IMG/VR virus record: IMGVR_UViG_3300044617_001492
Span: 1 to 41,875 of that record
Source of the DNA: a virus
Strand: one strand, 5' to 3'
DNA: 41,875 nt
Positions 1 to 7,002 of this stretch are shown piece after piece. The notes under the pieces were generated by a model that saw only the letters and a list, made by a program, of their open reading frames with translations, did no database searches and was not told where the DNA came from. The translations under genes and the position numbers were made by a program. Position 1 is the stretch's first letter. Each line of letters starts with the position of its first letter.

Positions 1-869
1 TAACCCTTCCAACCGCTTTCCTTCAACGTACTAATATCCTGCCACGGCAATTCTGTAGGTGTTGGTTGTTCCTTTACAGGCTCCGCTTCTGGCTGATGAT
101 GGTCGTGTATAATTTGGGTTATCTGGTCATTAAGATAAGTAATACCTTCTTCTGATAAACCCCACGTTTGGTCTGAGAAACAGACCCCTATATAGTTTGT
201 TATCTCATCAATTTTAGACATTGGCATAATGCCACAGGAAGCTGGTTGAAAGTTCAACGCCTTTAATTCATCTAAAGTAAATTTGCGTTCAAAAAAGTTT
301 GGGTTGAATGGTGTAAATTTTGGTGGACATTTTAGTTGATAACGTAACTCTTCATTAGCACTATTATTTTCCATTAGCACTTCTTCCTTATGGTCTAGTG
401 GGTTGTAAAGGTTGGGGGATGGTTGTTTAACAATGTAGATTATCTTTGTCTTAGGGTTGCTTACTCTTGTAAATTCTAAACCATCTAAGGGGACAATTTT
501 CTCATCGTAGTATTGTGTTTTTTTATAAATAACATAACCAATACTTGCGTCATTAAAATACTGATTTACCACACCAAAGGGTAAACTATTGATTAAATCC
601 TCAAGCTCTGCATAAGTCCACTCCCCCTCTGGTAACCCCAGATTCATTCCAATAGGTAGGTAGTAGTAACCCTCTGGCATTTCAAACCCAAATCCTGTAT
701 CCTTGTACCAATCCCAGCCATCAGTATTAGTAATTAGTTCATACAACCTAGCATCAACTTTTCTAGCTATTACCATTTCCCATAATAAATCAATGGTTAT
801 TAGTTGTTCGTGTTCAAATGGGCAAGGCTTCATCTTTAGTAACTCTTCAATCGTTTTAGGGTTTGGCAT
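1..869 (-). CDS. N-terminal part of DUF551-type protein, gene continues across the window ends
   Basis: Open frame from ATG 869 (AGGA Shine-Dalgarno 9 nt upstream) to base 1 without a stop, 289 codons. It continues in the same frame at 41748 down to 41343, which gives a 408-residue protein when the ends are joined at the repeated segment. The N-terminal 250 residues match no family I recognise. They are acidic and aromatic and carry a His/Gln/Glu/Pro linker near residues 245-265 before a PWQDIST segment that begins a DUF551-like domain. The last nine codons (1-27) differ from those at the other end of the window. The ATG lies inside the end of the preceding HTH frame (14-nt overlap), so it is translationally coupled. 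Function unknown. Confidence 0.75.
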   Translation of the reverse strand, partial: MPNPKTIEELLKMKPCPFEHEQLITIDLLWEMVIARKVDARLYELITNTDGWDWYKDTGFGFEMPEGYYYLPIGMNLGLPEGEWTYAELEDLINSLPFGVVNQYFNDASIGYVIYKKTQYYDEKIVPLDGLEFTRVSNPKTKIIYIVKQPSPNLYNPLDHKEEVLMENNSANEELRYQLKCPPKFTPFNPNFFERKFTLDELKALNFQPASCGIMPMSKIDEITNYIGVCFSDQTWGLSEEGITYLNDQITQIIHDHHQPEAEPVKEQPTPTELPWQDISTLKESGWKG

Positions 870-1080
870 TATGTAATCCTCTATTTCTATAGATTAAAAA
901 CACTTTTTCAGATGCACCAAAAAGTTTAGCAAATTTTACTGTTAGTTCCGCACTAGGTAAAATATCGCCGTTTTCGTAACAACGGTATTCTTCAACCGTA
1001 ATTTCTAAAGCACGAGCTACTTCTTCTTGCGTCCATTCTTCACAGTGGCGATGGCTTCTGATGGCTTCTGAAATAGTTAG
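856..1080 (-). CDS. XRE-type HTH domain without its own start, probably expressed by -1 frameshift from the RuvC-like gene
   Basis: The 74 codons encode a clear Cro/CI-type helix-turn-helix: IRSHRHCEEWTQEEVARALE, then a YRCYENGDILPSAEL segment and a third helix region. The frame has no ATG, GTG or TTG upstream of the HTH. An in-frame TAG lies just upstream, and the first usable start is at codon 60, after the domain. The frame is -1 relative to the overlapping RuvC-like gene. At the overlap the RuvC frame reads ACA AAA AAC TAA, so the canonical slippery heptamer A AAA AAC is in the correct phase directly before the stop. A -1 slip would give a RuvC-HTH fusion of about 257 residues. Alternatives are an ATT start or an assembly indel. 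I saw no strong downstream stem, only a tandem 10-bp repeat. Confidence 0.6.
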   Translation of the reverse strand, partial: LTISEAIRSHRHCEEWTQEEVARALEITVEEYRCYENGDILPSAELTVKFAKLFGASEKVFLIYRNRGLHNAKP

Positions 1081-1628
1081 TTTTTTGTCAACTTTCTAAC
1101 TTTCGGCAACCGTTTTTCGTCGCCTTGAAACAACCAAGCGTAAGCCCCACATAGGGCATCTGCGTGGTTATCATCAAACACTTGAGACAAGTCCCACAGT
1201 TCCATAGCGGCCTGCTTCATCTGCTCCTTGTCTGCTTTGCCGTTAGTGGTAGCGATTTTTTTAACCGTGGCTGGGTTTTGCTTAAACAATGCTAGCTTGT
1301 TTTCTCTGCATAGTTTTTCAATGGCAAATAAAACCCATGCTAACGCCTGTTGCGTGCTTCCTGTTAATTGGGAGATATTAGCGAGGTCTTCTACAATAAC
1401 CTCACTTACCATTGGGAAGGCTTTAAGAAGGTGTTTCAGGTCTGATTCAATCACGCAAATTCTGCCAAACGCATCTAAATTTTTAGGCGTGGTAATAACC
1501 CCGTGGTTAATAAGCCTACCGTTGACACCGTACCCCACGACGTGTTCAGGGTCGTTGTTAATGACCGCCCAGCCCACCGTAGTGGTGGACTGGTCAAGCA
1601 CAAGGGAATGAATAAGGTTATTGCTCAT
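1077..1628 (-). CDS. RuvC-like Holliday junction resolvase
   Basis: 183 residues, an RNase H-fold resolvase that would cleave branched DNA during recombination or before packaging. Visible family marks: Asp12 in LVLDQSTTTVGWAV, Glu80 in VIVEDLANI, the RuvC-type NPATVKKIATTNGKADKEQ segment (residues 118-136), and the C-terminal acidic pair Asp153/Asp157 in DDNHADALCGAYAW. The ATG at 1628 is chosen because GAGG lies 7 nt upstream; a longer in-frame start at 1652 would extend into the preceding gene. It overlaps the upstream coiled-coil gene by 11 nt. The 3' end carries A AAA AAC TAA, a -1 slippery heptamer followed at once by the stop, which links it to the HTH frame below it. Confidence 0.85.
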   Translation of the reverse strand: MSNNLIHSLVLDQSTTTVGWAVINNDPEHVVGYGVNGRLINHGVITTPKNLDAFGRICVIESDLKHLLKAFPMVSEVIVEDLANISQLTGSTQQALAWVLFAIEKLCRENKLALFKQNPATVKKIATTNGKADKEQMKQAAMELWDLSQVFDDNHADALCGAYAWLFQGDEKRLPKVRKLTKN

Positions 1629-2046
1629 TAGGTACCTCGTTATTTCTGTCATAACCTTCTAAGTCGTGTAACCCTCTGGGTTCGTCATAATCTTCTTCTG
1701 GTTCGTAGTCATCCAAAGAGAGGTTATCGTCGTTTTCTTCTTCCAAAACCTCATCTACGGTTAGTGAAAGATTGATACGCTGTTGCCCCACTTTTAAATC
1801 GTGCAGAATATCATCACGTTTTTTCTCGAGCATTTTAAGCGTATCTTTTTCAATGGCGATAAGGTGCTTGTATCCATCGATTTTCCCTTCAATTTCTTGA
1901 ATTTCCAGCGATGTTTGAACAAGTTCCTCGGAGGTTTCCTGCCTGCTCTGAACGCCTAGGTCTAGTTGTTGATACTGTTTTGCAGTTTCATCAACAACGG
2001 TTTCATCAACAGGAGTGGTTTCTTCAATAACGGCTTTAATTGCCAT
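1618..2046 (-). CDS. acidic coiled-coil protein of unknown function
   Basis: 142 residues, strongly acidic. The central region (about 35-90) is rich in Glu, Lys, Ile and Leu with heptad-like spacing and should form a coiled coil. The C-terminal third is a very acidic tail with repeated EE/DD runs and few hydrophobics, likely disordered. I do not recognise a family. It lies between the DnaQ-like exonuclease and the RuvC-like resolvase, so an accessory role in recombination or a protein-protein bridge is possible, but that is inferred only from position. Its last codons overlap the resolvase start. Confidence 0.7.
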   Translation of the reverse strand: MAIKAVIEETTPVDETVVDETAKQYQQLDLGVQSRQETSEELVQTSLEIQEIEGKIDGYKHLIAIEKDTLKMLEKKRDDILHDLKVGQQRINLSLTVDEVLEEENDDNLSLDDYEPEEDYDEPRGLHDLEGYDRNNEVPNEQ

Positions 2047-2061
2047 GGTAGTAGGTTCTTT

Positions 2062-2787
2062 CTAAACAATTTCGGCAACTTCAAAGCCTGCCAACGTGGC
2101 ACGCTCTCGTTCTGCTTGAAGGTCTAATTCCTTGATGGTTTTAGTCCAGATTCTTTTAGCGTCGTCCCAGCCGTACCCGATGGCTTTAGCTAGGTCTTTT
2201 TGTTCAAAAGAAACCATTGCCTGCAAGGTAACGCTAGGGCTACAAGAACGCTCAAGCACCTTATCAAACGGGTAACACTTCAATACATCCAACATCGCTA
2301 CAACGTCAAACATAGCACGGTGCATATGCGGGTAAGGGACTGAATGTTTCAAACAAAGACGCTCCAAATCTTTGTGTTTCTGATGGGGGCTATACGGTAA
2401 ATCCGTTAATGTATCAATTAACGGCATGGTTAGCAATGGGCTTGTTGGTACATGGTGCAATAACCACGCTTTTTCAAAATCGGCATTGTGGGCAACGATA
2501 CAATCAGCTCTTAATGCCAACTTATGCACAAACGCAAAGGCTTGGGCTAAAGAACTGCCGTGGTCAAGCAAGATGTTAGGATGGATGCCAGACAAATAAA
2601 CAAGTTCCTCTGATATTACCCATCCTCTGCCCTGTGTATCAGGCGTGGCATCGTTAACCAGTAAGCCCATCGGGTTAAACAACATCTGCGTTTCAGTGTC
2701 GTACAGGGCTACACCAATTTCTGTGATGTGTCCTAGTTTCGGGTCAAGCCCTGTTGTTTCTAGGTCGATACCTAACAGGATAGGCAT
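2062..2787 (-). CDS. DnaQ-like 3'-5' exonuclease, DEDDh family
   Basis: 241 residues. All three exonuclease motifs are intact: Exo I GIDLETTGLD (Asp8, Glu10), Exo II IVAHNADFEKAWL (Asp103), and Exo III HRAMFD (His156, Asp161), which makes it a DEDDh enzyme using two metal ions. The last 60 residues follow the nuclease fold and are unassigned. The start ATG overlaps the stop of the RecT gene as TAATG, so the two are translationally coupled. With no phage DNA polymerase in the window, it probably trims DNA ends or recycles host or phage DNA in recombination, not as a proofreading subunit. The nuclease assignment is firm; the role is inferred. Confidence 0.9.
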   Translation of the reverse strand: MPILLGIDLETTGLDPKLGHITEIGVALYDTETQMLFNPMGLLVNDATPDTQGRGWVISEELVYLSGIHPNILLDHGSSLAQAFAFVHKLALRADCIVAHNADFEKAWLLHHVPTSPLLTMPLIDTLTDLPYSPHQKHKDLERLCLKHSVPYPHMHRAMFDVVAMLDVLKCYPFDKVLERSCSPSVTLQAMVSFEQKDLAKAIGYGWDDAKRIWTKTIKELDLQAERERATLAGFEVAEIV

Positions 2788-3758
2788 TAGTTCACCACCT
2801 CCACTTCAAGCAAAGTGGGCTGTGTAGCCTGTGGCTGGGCAATAGGTTGATTGAGTGGGCTAGTACTGGTATCAACATCGTGTAAACTATCGATAATACG
2901 GGGCTGTTCGTCAGGTTCTGCGTAAAACAAGCCAGTATCTGTATCAGCGGTAAGTTTTTTAGGTTCGTCAGCAATTCCTTGGTTATCTAGCGCGATTGCG
3001 TTTTGAGTGGTTTTGTCGAGGCTTTCACCAAAAGCGTTATTTGCTTTATTTAACGTTCTAATAATGGCTGTTTTTCTTGCCATTTCATTGTAATGCGTTA
3101 CCCAGGGGCCAGAAGGCTTAATAGGATTACCTTGGTTATCCTTTTTCCCATCTGCTCCAGATGCCGATTGACTACGAGCTTTCTCAATTTCATCTATATT
3201 AATAAATTCCACCAGAGAATAGCCATCTTTGCTTCTGATAACGCAATAAGCACCAATAAGACTGCCTTGGTCTGTTAAAGCCGGTTTATGTACGAATTTA
3301 GTTCCTGAATCAGTGTGTTCCAGCTCGAAAAAATCCTTCTCGAAAACACACCGAGCATCAACAAAAGCAATAAACGGATTTTTTGAAGCAAGTTTTTTAA
3401 GACCTTGATAACCTATCTGAAATCTAGCGTCGTAACGCTTGTTTTTACTGTTCCATGTTGGTACTAGCCAACACTCTCTATTTACCGGGGAAAAAGCCTT
3501 TAAGTCTAATTGTGCAATATAGTTAAAACCCCTAAACAGGCTTTCAGGGTCGCAATCCAACAATTTGGGGTTTTCTTTTATCGCACATACTGCAATAGTT
3601 TTAAAAGTTTCGTAATTTGTCGACGATGGCAACAATTTAGTAATTTCAGGTTTTTTTACGTCAATTATCGTGCAAAATGCAGAAACCCTTTTTTTAGGGT
3701 CGCTATTTTTATCTGATAAAATAGTAAGCGCGTTTGGTCCTGTTTGTGTACTACTCAT
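2787..3758 (-). CDS. recT: RecT-family single-strand annealing protein
   Basis: 323 residues. The core matches the RecT family: a segment near residues 75-115 (CDPESLFRGFNYIAQLDL, then CWLVPTW) that corresponds to the conserved RecT block with its LGL-type repeat and proline-aromatic motif, followed by ARFQIGYQGLKKLASKNP, where GYQG is a RecT hallmark, and the Met-Ala-Arg-Lys-Thr block in THYNEMARKTAIIRTLNK. The C-terminal 70 residues are low-complexity and acidic, as usual for this family. It anneals complementary single strands produced by the exonuclease encoded directly upstream (ATGA overlap). Together they form a RecET-type recombination pair. Confidence 0.9.
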   Translation of the reverse strand: MSSTQTGPNALTILSDKNSDPKKRVSAFCTIIDVKKPEITKLLPSSTNYETFKTIAVCAIKENPKLLDCDPESLFRGFNYIAQLDLKAFSPVNRECWLVPTWNSKNKRYDARFQIGYQGLKKLASKNPFIAFVDARCVFEKDFFELEHTDSGTKFVHKPALTDQGSLIGAYCVIRSKDGYSLVEFINIDEIEKARSQSASGADGKKDNQGNPIKPSGPWVTHYNEMARKTAIIRTLNKANNAFGESLDKTTQNAIALDNQGIADEPKKLTADTDTGLFYAEPDEQPRIIDSLHDVDTSTSPLNQPIAQPQATQPTLLEVEVVN

Positions 3759-4585
3759 ATGCGAATATCCTCTTTTCTTTTTGGGAGCTTAAGGTAGGCT
3801 GGTAAACTAAGGTAATTTACTATTTCTGGGTAGCAAGGGTATTCCCCTGTTTCTAAGCAAGTTTTGTATTTGTCTATTGCTTGGTCTAGTAAATCTTTTC
3901 CCCTTTCTAAAATTTCTTCTTCAACCTGATAAACCATCACGCCGTACGGTGGTGTTTTTTCAACACAGATAAACGCCACGCCTAAGCATTGCTTCCCCGT
4001 GGCTCGTTCGTACGCTTCCTTGTAGGTAGCCGCCTGAATATCGTACCCAAGGCTAAAACAATCCTTCTTAAAAGCGTCTTCCCGTGCATCTCTAACAGTT
4101 TTTAGGTCAATAATGAAATTCTGATCACTCACCCAATCAAACCGTGAACGCATCGACACGCCCTTATAATCAAAAAAAGCGGATTGTTCTGCCATCCCAT
4201 TAGAAAGCAACGCAAGGGCTAAGCGATTGTTTCTGACCGCGTCCCTCATGTCTTGCAATTCTTTTAGCTGGGCAGGCGAAACACAGTACTTGTCTTTGTT
4301 AAGTTCTGCCCAATCGCTATAGCCCTTATTAGTTGTGCTAATAATTCCGCCTTTTGTGATTTTCCAATCATCAGGAGGAAGCACAAACATATTTTTGTTA
4401 GGTTCTAGGACGATACTATGAAACCAAGTGCCAAACTCCATTGCATCCGTTTTTTCTGGTGGGTTTTCTAGCTCCCACTTGAAATGTGCAGGGCTACGCA
4501 AAATGTGCTTGAGCTTAGACTGGCTCATTGCAGGGTGGGCATGGTATTCTTCTGCAGAAATGGAAACTAAGCCTTTAACTGGCAT
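3755..4585 (-). CDS. RecE-like / YqaJ-type PD-(D/E)XK exonuclease
   Basis: 276 residues. The N-terminus has the family's MSQSKLKHILRSPAHF segment and the FGTWFHSIVLEP motif (His56). The nuclease core is RSRFDWVSDQNFIIDLKTV, giving Asp150 and the Asp160-x-Lys162 pair, and a helix with Gln and Tyr (GYDIQAATYKEAY) follows. This is the pattern of RecE C-terminal and DUF3799-type phage exonucleases, which resect double-stranded ends 5' to 3' and hand single strands to RecT. The start at 4585 has a strong GGAGGTGG site 7 nt upstream, inside the end of the preceding HTH gene (11-nt overlap). Confidence 0.88.
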   Translation of the reverse strand: MPVKGLVSISAEEYHAHPAMSQSKLKHILRSPAHFKWELENPPEKTDAMEFGTWFHSIVLEPNKNMFVLPPDDWKITKGGIISTTNKGYSDWAELNKDKYCVSPAQLKELQDMRDAVRNNRLALALLSNGMAEQSAFFDYKGVSMRSRFDWVSDQNFIIDLKTVRDAREDAFKKDCFSLGYDIQAATYKEAYERATGKQCLGVAFICVEKTPPYGVMVYQVEEEILERGKDLLDQAIDKYKTCLETGEYPCYPEIVNYLSLPAYLKLPKRKEDIRI

Positions 4586-4823
4586 CTGTTGCCACCTCCT
4601 CCAGCACCTCTATTTTGCCGAGGGTTTTTAATTCTCGGTACTTAATCGCTAAATGTGAACTGTTGCGAGCGTCAAACCGTGTTGGGCTTAATAGTGATTT
4701 TCTCATCTGAAAATACGCAGAATGGCTTAGATTATGAGCTTGCATAATGGACTTGTAAGCAAACCCGTTGGCTAAATCTTGAAGCACGGCTTGTTCTAGT
4801 TGGGTGATTTTAATTGTTTCCAT
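4575..4823 (-). CDS. small HTH protein, LuxR/sigma-4-like
   Basis: 82 residues. The segment ITQLEQAVLQDLANGFAYKS, then HNLSHSAYFQMRKSLL, follows the spacing of a LuxR/FixJ-type helix-turn-helix (helix, turn at the Gly-Phe, recognition helix after Leu-Ser). It is probably a DNA-binding regulator of the early operon or of the recombination genes next to it. The start ATG at 4823 has only a weak purine-rich site. Its end carries the Shine-Dalgarno of the RecE-like gene. Which promoter it acts on cannot be read from the sequence. Confidence 0.6.
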   Translation of the reverse strand: METIKITQLEQAVLQDLANGFAYKSIMQAHNLSHSAYFQMRKSLLSPTRFDARNSSHLAIKYRELKTLGKIEVLEEVATDAS

Positions 4824-4824
4824 C

Positions 4825-5175
4825 TTAATTCTTCTTTCTAAATAAACGGGTTAATTCGTTTTTAATACGGGTGAAAAGCCCTCCTTTGGGCAATTCTGCA
4901 AAATAGCACTTGTAAGCATGAGCCACGGCTTCCTGATGATTATTGACTTGGGCTTCAATAATAGAGATTGCCTGTTGTCTGCCATTCATAAACATTGAAA
5001 GAACAGAGAAAAACTCAATGCCTTCTTCCATGTTTTCAATTTCCACGCAAAGCGTTGGAACTACTCTTTTTGTTAATTCCAAAGCGGTTAAGGGTGGCAA
5101 ATTTTGGGACAAATCAGAATAAACCCAAAGAATGGACTCAAAGCCTTGTTCATAATAGTTTTTCACCGTTGGCAT
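4825..5175 (-). CDS. conserved-looking early protein, unknown function
   Basis: 116 residues, no family recognised. The protein looks largely helical, with a run of hydrophobic residues in GIEFFSVLSMFMNGRQQAIS, and ends in a basic tail (TRLFRKKN). It is the first gene after the intrinsic terminator at 5226-5256, so it heads the recombination block. A good Shine-Dalgarno (GAAAGGGGGCGG) lies 5-12 nt upstream of its ATG. Confidence 0.65.
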   Translation of the reverse strand: MPTVKNYYEQGFESILWVYSDLSQNLPPLTALELTKRVVPTLCVEIENMEEGIEFFSVLSMFMNGRQQAISIIEAQVNNHQEAVAHAYKCYFAELPKGGLFTRIKNELTRLFRKKN

Positions 5176-5219
5176 ATCCGCCCCCTTTCTTCTTTTTGCA
5201 ATTTTCTAACGGGTGAAAA

Positions 5220-5256
5220 CTGCATAAAAAAGGCTAGCGTTCGGCTAGCCATAAGG
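5220..5256 (-). terminator. intrinsic terminator between early gene block and recombination block
   Basis: On the minus strand GGCTAGC-CGAAC-GCTAGCC is a perfect 7-bp stem followed by six T residues (5226-5231). It sits just after the stop of the 5283-5711 gene. Genes further left must be reached by read-through, antitermination or a promoter I could not identify in the 50 bp beyond it. Confidence 0.85.
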
Positions 5257-5282
5257 GAATAGAGATAACGTGGAATTAGAAA

Positions 5283-5711
5283 CTAGCTTTTTTTAATGAA
5301 AACCCTTTCACTGGGAAGTAAAAGGGCAACGTCTGTTTGTTCACCGTGAAGCACGATAGGAGAAAAGCCAAACTCCCATATGCCAACTGGGTACATTGGT
5401 GGGCAAGGCTCTGTAAACGCTCGCCAACGAACCTTGCGGAAAACGTGTTTACCCGCTTCGTCTCGGCAAAGGATTTCCATCTTGTTTTTCACTTCGCCCA
5501 CGGGTAACGTATTGTAAATGCGTGCGTAATTATCAACGTTGTTGTACAGGTCGTTTTTGTCAATGGTGGAAACAACAAGATTATCTTCATCCAGCTGAAA
5601 TGGGCTATCTGGTTCGCAGGCACACTCATTGTTATCATGGAAAGGACAACAAAATTCGCCATACTCTGGGGGACTTAAAACATACCGTTCTACCTGGGCA
5701 ACTGTGGCCAT
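5283..5711 (-). CDS. unknown early protein with Cys/His-rich N-terminus
   Basis: 142 residues. The N-terminus contains FCCPFHDNNECACEPDSP (about residues 20-38), with four Cys and one His that could bind a metal. The rest shows no family I know: a WRAFTEPCPPMYPVGIWEFG segment and a hydrophobic C-terminus. The start at 5711 is supported by GGGAGG 7 nt upstream. It is the last gene before the terminator and stands one base from its upstream neighbour. Confidence 0.65.
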   Translation of the reverse strand: MATVAQVERYVLSPPEYGEFCCPFHDNNECACEPDSPFQLDEDNLVVSTIDKNDLYNNVDNYARIYNTLPVGEVKNKMEILCRDEAGKHVFRKVRWRAFTEPCPPMYPVGIWEFGFSPIVLHGEQTDVALLLPSERVFIKKS

Positions 5712-5712
5712 G

Positions 5713-5901
5713 CTAAACCTCCCTGAAAAAGCGTGTATCTACCGTGTTTTTGTAAGGCGTGTGAGTTTGCCATAAATAAGGCAATGGGCAACGGGTTTCT
5801 GGTGGTTTTTCATCAGGATTTGCCCCAAACATCCAGTAATACAAAAAAAGCGGTCTGGGATTAAAGGCATCAGCAATAAGTTGTAGGGGTGTTTTATCCA
5901 T
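5713..5901 (-). CDS. small early protein, unknown
   Basis: 62 residues from ATG 5901, preceded by AAGGGG. Aromatic and proline-rich (PRPLFLYYWMFGANPDEKPP). No family recognised. Overlaps the end of the upstream gene by 8 nt, which suggests translational coupling. Its small size and position near the front of the early operon resemble host-takeover genes of other phages, but nothing in the sequence proves this. Confidence 0.55.
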   Translation of the reverse strand: MDKTPLQLIADAFNPRPLFLYYWMFGANPDEKPPETRCPLPYLWQTHTPYKNTVDTRFFREV

Positions 5902-6082
5902 GAACAACCCCTTTCTTCTCAATCACCTTAAATTCATCGACAAACGGATGAGCCTTAAACGTGCGAACATTGGTATAATGCTTAGCCTTGAAACCGTCTA
6001 TTGCATCATTTACCGTTTTGGCGTGAACATCTGCAATAGTAGTAGTGCCGTTAGTAGTATGGGTTACTTCGTAGGTTTTCAT
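5894..6082 (-). CDS. small early protein, unknown
   Basis: 62 residues from ATG 6082. Compact alpha/beta-looking sequence (MKTYEVTHTTNGTTTIADVH..., then KTVNDAIDGFKAKH), similar in style to small DUF-type proteins with a strand-strand-helix arrangement. The ATG overlaps the stop of the second membrane micropeptide as TAATG. The run of G bases that encodes the micropeptide's Met-Gly-Gly end serves as its Shine-Dalgarno. Confidence 0.6.
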   Translation of the reverse strand: MKTYEVTHTTNGTTTIADVHAKTVNDAIDGFKAKHYTNVRTFKAHPFVDEFKVIEKKGVVHG

Positions 6083-6251
6083 TAGTAACCCCCCATAAAT
6101 GACCAACCGATAATAAACGTGGCAATGGCGATTAAAATAGCCATGCACAAGCCCTGCCCTACTGTCATTAGTAACCCCCCATAAATGACCAACCGACAAT
6201 AAACGTGGCAATGGCGATTAAAATAGCCATGTACAAGCCCTGCCCTACTGT
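6080..6251. repeat. two tandem copies of an 86-bp unit
   Basis: Units 6080-6165 and 6166-6251 are nearly identical: two differences noticed in the coding part, and the next bases at 6252 again read CAT. The unit length equals one 28-codon gene plus stop, minus the one-base TAATG overlap, so the duplication keeps both genes intact and coupled. Confidence 0.9.
6082..6168 (-). CDS. 28-residue membrane micropeptide, second tandem copy
   Basis: ATG 6168 to TAA 6082, product MTVGQGLCMAILIAIATFII followed by GWSFMGGY. One hydrophobic segment of about 17 residues makes it a single-pass membrane peptide. It differs from the copy upstream at two positions (Cys for Tyr at residue 8, Ile for Val at residue 20). 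Start and stop are both in TAATG overlaps, so three genes are chained by coupled translation, and the same G-rich 3' end provides each next ribosome-binding site. Function unknown; holin-like, toxin-like or superinfection-exclusion roles are possible. Confidence 0.65.
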   Translation of the reverse strand: MTVGQGLCMAILIAIATFIIGWSFMGGY

Positions 6252-6296
6252 CATTGCTTCCGAGAAATCCGTACGAAACTGTGATTTTGCTTTCAT
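6168..6296 (-). CDS. 42-residue membrane micropeptide, first tandem copy
   Basis: ATG 6296 to TAA 6168. The first 14 residues (MKAKSQFRTDFSEA) are a polar N-terminal extension not present in the second copy. The remaining 28 residues are the same peptide with the hydrophobic run MAILIAIATFIVGW. An internal ATG at 6254 could give a 28-residue form that matches copy two. One transmembrane helix with charged residues only at the N-terminus suggests N-in topology. No family recognised. Confidence 0.6.
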   Translation of the reverse strand: MKAKSQFRTDFSEAMTVGQGLYMAILIAIATFIVGWSFMGGY

Positions 6297-6303
6297 GTGG
6301 CAC

Positions 6304-6489
6304 CTAAACCAACCAAGAACGTTGCTTGTTCTGGTCGTCTTTCTGTGTTAATTGCCCGAAAACGCTTTTAGCTAAACTATTAAGCGGTGGCAATGGGGAA
6401 AATGGGCTAAACGGCTTGCTAGCATCCTTTTTATTCTTTGGAACTGGCGGTTTGGTAACGTGCGGTGTGGGGTTATGCGGTAGTTTCAT
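6304..6489 (-). CDS. proline-rich small protein
   Basis: 61 residues from ATG 6489. The N-terminal half is dominated by Pro, Lys, Ser and Phe (KPFSPFSPLPPLN) and is likely disordered; the end is polar. No family recognised. It overlaps the upstream gene by 17 nt and lies 7 nt before the membrane micropeptide pair. Confidence 0.5.
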   Translation of the reverse strand: MKLPHNPTPHVTKPPVPKNKKDASKPFSPFSPLPPLNSLAKSVFGQLTQKDDQNKQRSWLV

Positions 6490-6817
6490 TCCGTGATTTC
6501 CCTTCTTTTTCAATAAGGCCTAATACTTGCTGTATTTTTTCATCAGGCACAAACCATTCCGTTAAGGCAATATTAGTGTAAATGTTACGCAAATTATTTA
6601 ATGTTAAATGCTTTAATTTAATAATATGACCGTTTTTCCTTATCCATCTGTTATTTTTTAAATGGTGAAGAATGCTTCCTAAACGCTTTCGCAATTTTTT
6701 CTTTCTATCAATCGCGTTATCGTAAAACTCTTCTTCACCAGAAGCCCAAACATAACCGTCATAATCAACAACACAACCAGCGTCTCGTAAGGCTTCTTCT
6801 TGTTCAAATGCTCCCAT
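6473..6817 (-). CDS. small early protein with a phage W-x-n-G-x-I-x-H-L-T-type motif
   Basis: 114 residues from ATG 6817, preceded by GGGGG. The centre is very basic (DRKKKLRKRLGSILHHLKNN). It is followed by RWIRKNGHIIKLKHLTLNNL, a pattern (Trp, Gly-x-x-Ile, then Leu/Met-Thr and a Leu-rich helix) common in small phage proteins of unknown function. The basic segment could contact nucleic acid. It overlaps the upstream gene's stop by 14 nt. Confidence 0.55.
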   Translation of the reverse strand: MGAFEQEEALRDAGCVVDYDGYVWASGEEEFYDNAIDRKKKLRKRLGSILHHLKNNRWIRKNGHIIKLKHLTLNNLRNIYTNIALTEWFVPDEKIQQVLGLIEKEGKSRNETTA

Positions 6818-6986
6818 CTTGAACCCCCATAACATCTTTAAATAAATTGCTCATTGCCTCATCTGACCACTGCAACGGGTCTTGCAGTTTAATAATTTTG
6901 GTTTGCACTTTATCCGAAAAATCTCTACTTTCAAAAGTCTTAAACCCTGTTTCTGAAATGGTTTGCACCACGGTTGTTTTAATCAT
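6804..6986 (-). CDS. first small gene of the early operon, unknown
   Basis: 60 residues from ATG 6986 (AAGGTG 8 nt upstream). Sequence is beta-rich at first (KTTVVQTISETGFKTFESRD), then helical. No family recognised. It is the first full-sized gene downstream of the leftward promoter at 7584-7612, separated from it by a leader of about 590 nt with a short peptide ORF and a terminator-like hairpin directly in front of it. Confidence 0.55.
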   Translation of the reverse strand: MIKTTVVQTISETGFKTFESRDFSDKVQTKIIKLQDPLQWSDEAMSNLFKDVMGVQDGSI

Positions 6987-7002
6987 TGGATACACCTTTA
7001 CG

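Noticed and set aside
28-175. True direct terminal repeat marking the physical genome ends
   Set aside because: It lies inside a coding gene, the exact identity is 127 nt (a usual k-mer size), and one base differs; a contig-overlap artefact with a variant is simpler. Not fully excluded.
6082-6303. 73-codon ORF in another frame across the 86-bp repeats
   Set aside because: It reads the repeats in a frame without initiation signals; the two short membrane peptides have start, stop and ribosome sites in register.
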